Shown here: piece by piece, positions 51,823 to 59,382 of the stretch
Position numbering within the stretch: the stretch's first letter is position 1
How the letters are laid out: every line of letters begins with the position of its first letter
Assembly: GCF_014204715.1 (NCBI RefSeq)
Contig: NZ_JACHLY010000001.1
Location: 4,610,501-4,674,500, forward strand
Length of the DNA stretch: 64,000 bases
Source: Streptomonospora salina
Lineage (GTDB): Bacteria; Actinomycetota; Actinomycetes; Streptosporangiales; Streptosporangiaceae
Direction of reading: 5' to 3'
Translations under genes and position numbers: made by a program
The notes under the pieces: generated by a model
What the model was told of the DNA's origin: nothing
The model's input: only the letters and a program-made list of their open reading frames with translations
The model's database searches: none

Positions 51823-52848
51823 ATGAGTTCTGAACCTGTGCAGTACGGCGAGGTAAAGTCGTCCTACTTCTGGGACGACGGTTCCGGCATCAACGGCGAC
51901 ACGGGCGCTCCCGCCTCCGGTGAGCCGATGCAGAAGGGCATGGCCGCCAGCCCGAGCTGGCCGCTCGGCACCGAGGGCTACGTCGAGTACAACGGCGAGA
52001 AGGCCGAGTTCTTCATCGGCGACCGCGGCCCCGGCCACCCCGCGGAGAACTGCGACGTCCTCCTCGATCTCGACGGCAAGACCTTCGCCGAACTCACCGG
52101 ACAGAGCTGGAACGACTCCAGCTACACCGTCACCGGCGGCCAGGGCCACATCGACGTCGAGTACTACATCACCGAGTGGGGCGACGGTGCCGGAACATCC
52201 GGCGCTCCCCGGCCGATGAGCGGTTCCGAAGTGTGCGACGGCGCGGCCGTCCAGCCCGTTCCGGCCTCCGCCGGGGACGACGGCGACGACCAGGAGCAGC
52301 AGCAGGACGACGGCTCCGCCGAGAACGGTTCCACCTCCGAGGACGGCGGCTCCTCCGGGGACGGCTCCGCTTCCGAGGACGCCGGTTCCTCCGGGGACGG
52401 CGGTTCCGGTCAGGAGTCCGCCGAGGAGCCGGCGGACTCCGGCGGCGGATCCTCGGCGGAGCCGCCGTCGGGCGCAGAGGACTCCCAACAGCGGCAGCAG
52501 GCCGGCGGTGCCTCCGGCGACGGTGACGGCGGCGACGGCTCCGGAACGGGCCTGACCACCGAGTCCGCCTCCAACGACATGTCCGGAATCTCGCTGGCCG
52601 GAAACGACCTGCCGCTGGCGACCGGGGTGCTCACCCTGGCCATCGTGCCCGCGCTGCTGGTGGCCCTGCTCTTCGTCCGGCGCAAGCCCTCCGCCGGCTA
52701 CGCCGGACCGGGCCGCCACCGCTCCGCCTCCCCGCTGACGGCGGCAGGGATGCGCGCGACCGCGAAGAACCTGCGCGGGGCCGCCGCCTACTGCCGGCAG
52801 CGTGTGAGCCGCTCCGTGCGTAGCGGCTCCGGCGCCGACCGGGACTAG
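51823..52848 (+). CDS. RlpA-like surface protein with acidic repeat linker and C-terminal TM
   Basis: From the ATG at 51823 the protein has 341 residues. Residues ~5-125 look like an RlpA/DPBB domain (VKSSYFWDDG, then FFIGDRGPG and LLDLDGKTFAELTG, the usual DRGP and Asp-Leu-x-Phe pattern). A Ser/Gly/Asp/Glu/Gln-rich low-complexity linker follows (about 145-245). Then comes a membrane helix (ATGVLTLAIVPALLVALLFV) with RRK behind it and a basic tail. No signal peptide is seen at the N-terminus, although the same frame stays open upstream to about 51610 without a good hydrophobic segment. Its stop TAG is part of the CTAG target of the IS. Confidence 0.7.
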   Translation: MSSEPVQYGEVKSSYFWDDGSGINGDTGAPASGEPMQKGMAASPSWPLGTEGYVEYNGEKAEFFIGDRGPGHPAENCDVLLDLDGKTFAELTGQSWNDSSYTVTGGQGHIDVEYYITEWGDGAGTSGAPRPMSGSEVCDGAAVQPVPASAGDDGDDQEQQQDDGSAENGSTSEDGGSSGDGSASEDAGSSGDGGSGQESAEEPADSGGGSSAEPPSGAEDSQQRQQAGGASGDGDGGDGSGTGLTTESASNDMSGISLAGNDLPLATGVLTLAIVPALLVALLFVRRKPSAGYAGPGRHRSASPLTAAGMRATAKNLRGAAAYCRQRVSRSVRSGSGADRD

Positions 52849-53880
52849 GCCCTGTTTAAGAAGCCCTGGTTGATCGGGCTTGCCCGGCATGTCGGAACTG
52901 CGCACAAGCGAGGTCTCCGGTAAATGGAGCAACGACCAAGCAGCCCATCTACACGGAGACCTCGGTGGCCAGGGTACCGATCGGAGGACGTAAAGACCTG
53001 ACCGACAAGCAGTGGCGGGCCCTGAAACCGCTGCTGCCCCCGCGACCCGCAGGCGGGAGGCCGCCGACATGGACGCGGCGCCAACTGCTGGACGGCATCC
53101 GCTGGCGCACCCGCGCCGGTGTGCCCTGGCGCGACGTGCCCGAACGCTACGGCCATTGGCAGTCGGTCTACCATCTGCTGCGGAGCTGGCAGCGCGCCGG
53201 GATCTGGGCGCTGATCGCGGCCAAGCTGCGGGCCTGGACCGATGCCGCCGGGCTCATCGGCTGGACGGTCGCGGTCGACTCCACCACCTGCCGTGCCCAC
53301 CCCCACGCCGCCGGGGCGCGCCGCCGTCCCGGCCGCCAGGCCGAGCCGCCCGGCGACGAACCCGGCGACCACGCGCTGGGGCGTTCGCGCGGCGGGTTCT
53401 CCACCAAGCTCCACCTGGCCGGAGAGCAGCACCGCAAACCGCTGTCGGTGGTATTGACGGCGGGCCAGCGCGGTGACAGCCCGAAGTTCGCGCGGGTTCT
53501 GGAGCGCATCCGTGTGGCCCGCTCCGGGCCGGGGCGCCCGCGTATTCGGCCCGAGCGGGTGTTGGCCGACAAGGCCTACTCCTCGCGGGCCAACCGGGCC
53601 TACCTGCGGCGGCGCAAGATCCCGGCGACCATCGCCGAGCCCCGCGACCAGCGGTGCCATCGCAAGGCGAAGGGGTCGGCGGGCGGCCGGCCGCCGAGGG
53701 TGGACCGACAGGCGTATAAGCAGCGCCACGTGGTGGAGTGCGGGATCGGGCGGCTCAAGCAGTTCCGTGCTGTGGCCACCCGCTTCGACAAGCTCGCCCT
53801 GCGCTACGAGGCCACGATCCAGGTCGCCGTGATCGACATCTGGCTGCGCGACCTCGCAGCGACACCTTCTTAAACAGGGC
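52849..53880 (+). mobile_element. intact IS5-family insertion sequence
   Basis: A 1,032-bp element with perfect 15-bp terminal inverted repeats (GCCCTGTTTAAGAAG at 52849-52863 and its complement at 53866-53880). It is flanked by direct CTAG copies at 52845-52848 and 53881-53884, a target duplication typical of the IS427-like branch. One transposase gene fills it. Both ends and the gene look intact, so recent movement is plausible. Confidence 0.93.
52965..53873 (+). CDS. IS5-family DDE transposase
   Basis: Transposase of 302 residues in one uninterrupted frame from a GTG behind ACGGAGAC; many relatives need a frameshift between two frames. The N-terminal DUF4096-like region (LTDKQWRALKPLLPP, RTRAGVPWRDVPERYGHW) is followed by a DDE core. 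First Asp in VAVDSTTCRAHPHAAG, second Asp in RVLADKAYSSRANRAYL, Glu in HVVECGIGRLKQFRAVATRFDK. All three catalytic residues are present. Confidence 0.96.
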   Translation: MARVPIGGRKDLTDKQWRALKPLLPPRPAGGRPPTWTRRQLLDGIRWRTRAGVPWRDVPERYGHWQSVYHLLRSWQRAGIWALIAAKLRAWTDAAGLIGWTVAVDSTTCRAHPHAAGARRRPGRQAEPPGDEPGDHALGRSRGGFSTKLHLAGEQHRKPLSVVLTAGQRGDSPKFARVLERIRVARSGPGRPRIRPERVLADKAYSSRANRAYLRRRKIPATIAEPRDQRCHRKAKGSAGGRPPRVDRQAYKQRHVVECGIGRLKQFRAVATRFDKLALRYEATIQVAVIDIWLRDLAATPS

Positions 53881-53917
53881 CTAGCCGCTCCGGTCCCTGC
53901 GGCGGAACGCCGGCGGC

Positions 53918-53940
53918 CGCTCCCGCGCCCCTCGGGAGCG
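53918..53940 (-). terminator. hairpin after the bkd operon
   Basis: CGCTCCCG-N7-CGGGAGCG about 30 bp past the stop of the E2 gene, with further GC-rich complementarity outside it. Confidence 0.55.
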
Positions 53941-53971
53941 CAGGCGCGGCCGCCGCGCCGATCCCGCGGGC

Positions 53972-55267
53972 TCACATGTCGCCGAGCAGCGCCGCGGGGC
54001 GTTCCACGCAGTCGGCGAGGAAGCGCAAGAACGCGCCCGCCTCGGCGCCGTCGCACACCCGGTGGTCGAAGGCCAGCGTCAGCTCCGTGACCGGGCGCAG
54101 CACGAGCTCGCCGCCGTGGGCCCAGGGGCGCTCGACGATGCGCCCCACGCCCGCGATCGCCGCCTCGGGGTGGTTGATCACCGCCGCCGCACCGTCCACG
54201 CCGAACACGCCGTAGTTGTTCACCGTGAACGTGCCGCCCCGCAGCCGGTCGGGCGGCAGCGTGCCCGCCCGGGCCGCCTCGGTGAGCGCCGCGATCTCGG
54301 CCGCCAGCTCGCGGGCGGTCATCGTGTGGGCGTCGTGCACGACCGGCACCACCAGCCCGCGCGGCGTCTGCGCGGCGAATCCCAGGTGGACGCCGGCCGG
54401 CCGGAGCAGCTCCTCGCGCTCGGGGTCGAACCGGGAGTTCAGTGCGGGGAACCGCGCCAGCCCCAGGACGCAGAACCGCGCCAGGAGCCCCAGCAGGCCC
54501 ACCGGCCGCTCGGGGGCGGCCCCGTCGACCGCGGTGCGCAGCTCCAGCAGTCCCGTGGCGTCGGCGTCGACCCACACGGTGGCCTCGGGGATCTCCCGCC
54601 GCGACCGGGCCATGCGCCGGGCCATCTCGCGGTGCGGCGCCGTGAGGGATACCCGCTCCGCCGCGTCGGGTGCCCCGTCCGGACCGCCGGCCGGCGGCCG
54701 GGAGCCGGCCGCGACGGCCGCCTCCACGTCGCGTCGCAGCACCACGCCGCCGTCGCCGCTGCCGGCGAGGGCGGCGGCGTCGATCCCGTGCTCGCGGGCG
54801 ATGCGGCGCACCAGCGGCGAGATCACCGGCGCCCGTTCGCCCGTTGCGGGACGTGGCCGGGGAGGTGCCGCGGACGCCGTTGCCGGCGGCACCTCCCCGG
54901 CTGCGTCCCGCCTGGGGAGGCGGCGGGACGGCCTTTCGGGGCGGGTGCCGGACCCCACCAGGACGGCCCCCGAATCGGCGCCGCCGCCTTCGGCCGCCGG
55001 CGCGTCCGCGCCGGTGCGCACGCTGACCAGCGGCTCCCCCACCGCCACCGTGTCTCCGGCGCCGCCGTGCAGCTCGGCGACGGTCCCGCCGAAGGGGCAG
55101 GGCACCTGCACCGCCGCCTTGGCCGTCTCGACCTCGGCCACCGGCTGGTCCACCGCCACCGTGTCGCCCACCGCCACGAGCCACTGCACGATTTCGGCGT
55201 CGGTCAGCCCTTCACCCAGGTCGGGAAGCAGGAAGCTGCGCACTGCGCCCTCGCCCGCCGCGCTCAT
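53972..55267 (-). CDS. bkdC: branched-chain 2-oxo acid dehydrogenase E2
   Basis: Dihydrolipoamide acyltransferase of 431 residues. A single lipoyl domain has its Lys in EVETAKAAVQV. A Pro/Arg/Ala-rich linker (about 90-150) leads to the E1/E3-binding domain (ISPLVRRIAREHGIDAAALAGSGDGG). The catalytic domain ends with AFDHRVCDGAEAGAFL, containing the active-site His and Asp-Gly. Start overlaps the E1-beta stop by 4 bp. Last gene of bkdABC; no E3 gene is present. Confidence 0.95.
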   Translation of the reverse strand: MSAAGEGAVRSFLLPDLGEGLTDAEIVQWLVAVGDTVAVDQPVAEVETAKAAVQVPCPFGGTVAELHGGAGDTVAVGEPLVSVRTGADAPAAEGGGADSGAVLVGSGTRPERPSRRLPRRDAAGEVPPATASAAPPRPRPATGERAPVISPLVRRIAREHGIDAAALAGSGDGGVVLRRDVEAAVAAGSRPPAGGPDGAPDAAERVSLTAPHREMARRMARSRREIPEATVWVDADATGLLELRTAVDGAAPERPVGLLGLLARFCVLGLARFPALNSRFDPEREELLRPAGVHLGFAAQTPRGLVVPVVHDAHTMTARELAAEIAALTEAARAGTLPPDRLRGGTFTVNNYGVFGVDGAAAVINHPEAAIAGVGRIVERPWAHGGELVLRPVTELTLAFDHRVCDGAEAGAFLRFLADCVERPAALLGDM

Positions 55268-56301
55268 GCGCCCACCTCCGTCCGGGAGGCTTCCGGGCGC
55301 GGCCCGGAGGCGCCCGGAACCCACGACGACTCCCATTGCAGCCGGTCGACCGCGTCCAGGATGCGGTCGGCGCTGGGGAGGTGGAACTCTTCGAGGTGCG
55401 GCGGCGGGTAGGGGACGTCCAGGCCGCACACCCGCAGCACCGGCGCCTCCAGGTGGTGGAAGCACCGCTCGGTCATGCGTGCGGCGATCTCGGCGCCGAA
55501 CCCGCCGAACTCGTGCGCCTCGTGGACGACGAGCGCGCGCCCGGTCCGGCGCACCGATGCGGCGACGGTTTCGTCGTCGAGGGGGGAGAGGCTGCGCAGG
55601 TCCACCACCTCGGCCTCGCGCCCTTCCTCCGCCAAGGCCTCGGCGGCCGCCAGCGCGGTGTCGACGGTGGGGCCGTAGGCGATCACGGTCAGGTCGGCGC
55701 CCGGGCGGCGCACCACCGCCCGGTCCATCGGGGCCGTGCGCACCGGAAGGTCGAGTTCCGCACGCGCCCAGTAGCGGCGCTTGGGTTCGAGGAACACCAC
55801 CGGGTCGGGCGACTCCACGGCCTCGCGCAGTAGCGAGTAGCCGTCGGAGGCGGTGGCCGGCGTGACCACGCGCAGGCCCGGCGTGTGGGCGTAGTAGGCC
55901 TCCGAGGAGTCGCCGTGGTGCTCCACCGCGCCGATGCCGCCGCCGTAGGGGATGCGGATGACCAAGGGCAGTTCCACGCGCCCCCGGGTCCGGTTGCGCA
56001 TCTTGGCCACGTGCGAGACGACCTGCTGGAACGCCGGGTAGGCGAAGGCGTCGAACTGCATCTCCACCACCGGCCGGCGCCCGTACATCGCCATGCCCAC
56101 CGCGGTTCCCGCGATCCCCGACTCGGCCAGCGGGGAGTCGAAGCACCGGTCCTCGCCGAACTCCGCACCCAGGCCGTCGGTCACCCGGAACACGCCGCCC
56201 AACCGCCCGACGTCCTCGCCGTAGACGACGACGTCGGGGTCGGCGGCCAGCGCGTCGCGCAGTGCCCGGTTCAGCGCCCCGCCCAGGGTGTAGCCCGCCA
56301 T
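55264..56301 (-). CDS. bkdB: branched-chain 2-oxo acid dehydrogenase E1 beta
   Basis: Beta subunit of 345 residues (transketolase pyrimidine-binding and C-terminal domains). It shows VVVYGEDVGRLGGVFRVTDGL with the catalytic-type Glu, FDSPLAESGIAGTAVGMAMYGRRPVVEMQF, and YYAHTPGLRVVTPAT. The ATG shares its A with the E1-alpha stop (TGATG), so the subunits are translationally coupled. Confidence 0.95.
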   Translation of the reverse strand: MAGYTLGGALNRALRDALAADPDVVVYGEDVGRLGGVFRVTDGLGAEFGEDRCFDSPLAESGIAGTAVGMAMYGRRPVVEMQFDAFAYPAFQQVVSHVAKMRNRTRGRVELPLVIRIPYGGGIGAVEHHGDSSEAYYAHTPGLRVVTPATASDGYSLLREAVESPDPVVFLEPKRRYWARAELDLPVRTAPMDRAVVRRPGADLTVIAYGPTVDTALAAAEALAEEGREAEVVDLRSLSPLDDETVAASVRRTGRALVVHEAHEFGGFGAEIAARMTERCFHHLEAPVLRVCGLDVPYPPPHLEEFHLPSADRILDAVDRLQWESSWVPGASGPRPEASRTEVGA

Positions 56302-57437
56302 CACCGGCCCCCGTTCGACGCGCCGCCGCGCTCGGCCCGCGCAGCCGCTTCGCGCACCCCGGCGCGCTGCCGGCGCAGCGCCGGAGTGGGCTCGGCGTAG
56401 ACGTGGGAGAACAGTTCGTCGGTCGAACGGTGCGGCTCGTGGGCGAGGCGGGTCCGCACCGACTCGGCCAGGCGCTCGGCGCGGGACGCGTACTCCGCCA
56501 GCTGCGCGTCGTCGACGGCGTCGTCGCTGCGCAGCAGGGCCTCCAGACGGGCCAGCGGGTCCCGGCGGCGCCAGCGGTCGGCCTCGGCTTCGTCGCGGTA
56601 GCGGGTGGGGTCGTCGGAGTTGGTGTGGGGCTCGGTGCGGTAGGTGCGCGCTTCGATCAGCGCCGGCCCGCCGCCGGAGCGGGCCTCGGCCAGCGCGCGT
56701 GCGACCACCGCGTGCACGGCGGCCGCGTCGTTGCCGTCGACGTGGTAGCCGCGCATGCCGTAGCCGACGGCCTTGTGCGCGAGGGTCGGAGCAGCCGACT
56801 GCTTGTGCAGCGGCACGCTGATCGCCCATTCGTTGTTCTGGATCAGGAAGACGACGGGCGTGTTCCACACCGCCGCGAAGTTGTAGGCCTCGTGCGCGTC
56901 GCCCTCGCTGGTGGCCCCGTCGCCCATGAGCACCAGCGCCGCGGTGTCGGATCCCTTGCGGCGGGCGGCGTAGGTCAGTCCGACCGCGTGGGAGGCGTTG
57001 GTGGCCAGGGGCGTGCACTGCGGAGCGCAGCGGTAGGCCTTGGGGTCGTAGCCGCAGTGCCAGTCGCCGCGCAGCAGGGTCAGGACCTCGACCGGGTCCA
57101 CGCCCCGGGCGGTCAGGGCCACGGAGTCGCGGTAGGTGGGAAACAGCCAGTCCTGCTCTGCCAGTGCGAGCACCCCGCCGACCTGGCACGCCTCCTGGCC
57201 GCGGCTGGACGGGTAGACCGCCAGCCGCCCCTGCTTGGCCAGTGCGGCGGCCTGGCTGTCGAACCGGCGGCCGACCACCATGGCGCGCAGCAGCATGCGC
57301 AGTGTTTCGGTGTCGGGGAGGTCGAAGCCCGCCCGGTGCGGCTGCGCTGTGCGGCAGCCGTCGTCGTCGATGAGGCGGAGGGGCTCCAGCGAGGGCAGAG
57401 GGAGAGCCGCAACGGGTGGTGCGTCGCTGGTCGTCAT
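56301..57437 (-). CDS. bkdA: branched-chain 2-oxo acid dehydrogenase E1 alpha
   Basis: Thiamine-diphosphate subunit of 378 residues. It has YPSSRGQEACQVGG, the HC...QCTPLATNASHAVGLTYA region, the ThDP/Mg motif MGDGATSEGDAHEAYNFAAVWNTPVVFLIQNNEWAIS (shown here only as family landmarks GDGATSEG and NN) and the phosphorylation-loop-like TYRTEPHTNSDDPTRYR. Start at the ATG at 57437. First gene of bkdABC, divergent from an Lrp regulator. It feeds valine, leucine and isoleucine keto acids to acyl-CoA primers. Confidence 0.95.
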   Translation of the reverse strand: MTTSDAPPVAALPLPSLEPLRLIDDDGCRTAQPHRAGFDLPDTETLRMLLRAMVVGRRFDSQAAALAKQGRLAVYPSSRGQEACQVGGVLALAEQDWLFPTYRDSVALTARGVDPVEVLTLLRGDWHCGYDPKAYRCAPQCTPLATNASHAVGLTYAARRKGSDTAALVLMGDGATSEGDAHEAYNFAAVWNTPVVFLIQNNEWAISVPLHKQSAAPTLAHKAVGYGMRGYHVDGNDAAAVHAVVARALAEARSGGGPALIEARTYRTEPHTNSDDPTRYRDEAEADRWRRRDPLARLEALLRSDDAVDDAQLAEYASRAERLAESVRTRLAHEPHRSTDELFSHVYAEPTPALRRQRAGVREAAARAERGGASNGGR

Positions 57438-57571
57438 GGTCTGAATATGCGGCCCCGTTCGGCACAATGTCCATAATCGGGCGCATAACGTGGACGGATG
57501 GCCGAACAGGCCGGACGATGCTGGCGATCCGTCTCAGGGCGCGGCCGTCGAATCGGTGTGAGGTGAGACAC
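57438..57571. promoter_or_regulatory. divergent bkd/Lrp promoter region
   Basis: Includes an AT-rich core and a widely spaced TATGCG (57446-57451)/CGCATA (57482-57487) dyad, consistent with a site for the adjacent Lrp-type regulator. Confidence 0.4.
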
Positions 57572-58009
57572 ATGGCTGGTCCGGACGACGTCGACCGGCG
57601 GATCATCGACCTGCTGCGCGCCGACGGCCGCATGTCGATCCGCGCGGTGGCCGAGCAGGCCCACATCTCGCGCGCGAACGCCTACGCCCGGCTCGACCGG
57701 CTGCGCTCCGACGGCGTCATCCGCGGATTCACGACGGTCGTCGACCACGAGAAGTACGGAAACGGGCTCGCCGCCTACGTCTCGGTACGCATCGAGCAGC
57801 ACTCCTGGGAACGGTTCCGCGACTACCTCAAGGACATCCCCGAGGTCGACCACGCCGCCCTGGTCTCCGGCGACGTCGACCTCCTGCTGCTGGTGCGCGT
57901 CGCCGACGCCGCGGCGCTGCGCACCTTCGTGCTGGAACGCCTGCAGCGGATCCCCGAGGTGCGCAGCACCCAGACCATGTTCATCCTCGACGAGCCCGCT
58001 CTGCGCTGA
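57572..58009 (+). CDS. Lrp/AsnC-family regulator (BkdR-like)
   Basis: Regulator of 145 residues with GAGGTGAG upstream of the ATG. HTH: DDVDRRIIDLLRADGRMSIRAVAEQAHISRANAYARLDRL. RAM domain: GFTTVVDHEKYGNGLAAYVSVRI and DHAALVSGDVDLLLLVRVADAAALRTFVLERL. Divergent from bkdABC, the usual place for the Bkd regulator that answers to branched-chain amino acids. Confidence 0.94.
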   Translation: MAGPDDVDRRIIDLLRADGRMSIRAVAEQAHISRANAYARLDRLRSDGVIRGFTTVVDHEKYGNGLAAYVSVRIEQHSWERFRDYLKDIPEVDHAALVSGDVDLLLLVRVADAAALRTFVLERLQRIPEVRSTQTMFILDEPALR

Positions 58010-58233
58010 CCGGCCGGAGACCGGTCCGGGCATCCGGCCGCGGCCGGGCGCGCACGCCCGACACCGGTGCCGCCCCGGTCCCCGCCTTCGGCCGGACCGG
58101 GGCGGAGCAAGCGCCGCCGCACCCCGTCGGCACCCGCTGAAGCCGATCCGCAGCGCGACGGCGGTGCGGCGCACCGGCCCCGGCGTGGGCTCGGCGGCCC
58201 TGGGAGAGCTCGCTTCCAGCGGGGCCGGTGGGC

Positions 58234-58764
58234 TCAGGGGCGGTCGAGCCAGAAGAAGTGCGACTCGAAGTTGCCCTCCTCGCCCCAGAGCATGACCACC
58301 AGCCGGCCGCCGTCGATCCAGAAGCCCCCGCCCTTGTGCGGACCGCAGCCGGCGCCGGTGTCCAGCCACCCGTCGTAGCCGTCCTTGTTGTTGGTCCGGA
58401 AGAGCGTGAAGCTCCAGGTGCAGGCCCGGTCGCTGGTGGTCAGGTCGGCGGTCTCGCCGCCTTCCTCGATGACGAGGTCGTAGCCGCGCTCGGTCCCGTT
58501 GGGGAACGTGCCGCGGCCCACCCAGCGGCCGGCGAACTCGTGGGAGAAGACCACCGGGGCGTCGGCTTCCTCGGTCTCTTCCGCCTCGTCCTCCTCGCCG
58601 TCCTGCGCCCACTCGGCGCTCAGCACCTTGACCGCCGCCTCGGTGCCGTCCGGCGCCGTCCCCAGATAGACGACCCCTTGGCCGCCCTCGCCGAGCCTGC
58701 CGGTCAGCCGATACGGGCCGACGGCTGCGGGATCTCCTGTTCGCAATGGCCGGGATTCCGGCAT
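58234..58764 (-). CDS. internally truncated Ser/Thr kinase chimera
   Basis: A 176-residue protein. Residues 1-48 are the start of a Hanks-type kinase: GPYRLTGRLGEGGQGVVYLG is the glycine-rich loop and Lys46 in AAVKVL is the ATP lysine. The frame then jumps straight to an acidic stretch (DGEEDEAEETEEAD, about 56-69) and a compact C-terminal domain (FAGRWVGRGTFPNGTERGYDL ... GGGFWIDGGRLVVMLW). The catalytic loop, HRD and DFG motifs and the rest of the kinase, about 200 residues, are missing. It looks like an in-frame deletion joining kinase head to sensor tail. No kinase activity is expected. Confidence 0.75.
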   Translation of the reverse strand: MPESRPLRTGDPAAVGPYRLTGRLGEGGQGVVYLGTAPDGTEAAVKVLSAEWAQDGEEDEAEETEEADAPVVFSHEFAGRWVGRGTFPNGTERGYDLVIEEGGETADLTTSDRACTWSFTLFRTNNKDGYDGWLDTGAGCGPHKGGGFWIDGGRLVVMLWGEEGNFESHFFWLDRP

Positions 58765-59382
58765 CCGTTCCCCTTACGCCGCTGTGACCTGCACCGGATA
58801 CGCACTCACCCGGCGGGCGCCGCGCGTCCGCCGCCGCGCGGGTTGGGCTGCTGCCACCGGCATCGGAGCGGCCCGGTAGACGGGCGTCCGACGGGGAGCC
58901 GGGGCGGCCGGGAATCCGCTCCGGGGGATCGACGCCGAACCGGCGGTGGCGCGGATATGCGCTTCCCGTTCGACCGGTACGGCGGACCGCACGCAGCCTG
59001 GCCCTACGCGGCCCGCGGTGCACACCGCGCCCGCGGCGGCCGAGCGCGCCCGCCCCGCCCGCCCGGGATCGGCCGGCGGCCTCCGATCCTGCGGACAGCG
59101 CTGAGGCGGCGAAGCCGCGTCGTCCGCCCCGCGGACGGCGGCCGGGCCGCATCCGGCCACCTGGACGTTAGGCTTGGCGAACGGCCGCGGCCGCCGACCC
59201 GCGCGCACCCGGACCCGAGGCCGCAGCGCGACCCGATGCGGCCGTACCGGCGGGCACGGGCCCGACCGGCGCCGCACGGCCGTCCGCGCGCCGCGGGTCG
59301 CAGCCTGCGGACAGCGCGGACCGCCCGGGGGAGCGGCGCGCCGGACGAGGACGAGACCGAGCATGCAGGAGGGATCCGACCG
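58765..59382. other. gene-free divergent region
   Basis: About 620 very GC-rich bases between the kinase chimera and the ABC_ATPase gene. Open frames occur but are composition-driven, without domain patterns. A CGTCCGC-ccc-GCGGACG hairpin lies at 59121-59137. Nothing else recognisable. Confidence 0.45.

Noticed and set aside
52845-53884. Disruption of the RlpA-like gene by the IS
   Set aside because: The CTAG target already contains the stop, so the reading frame is unchanged by insertion.
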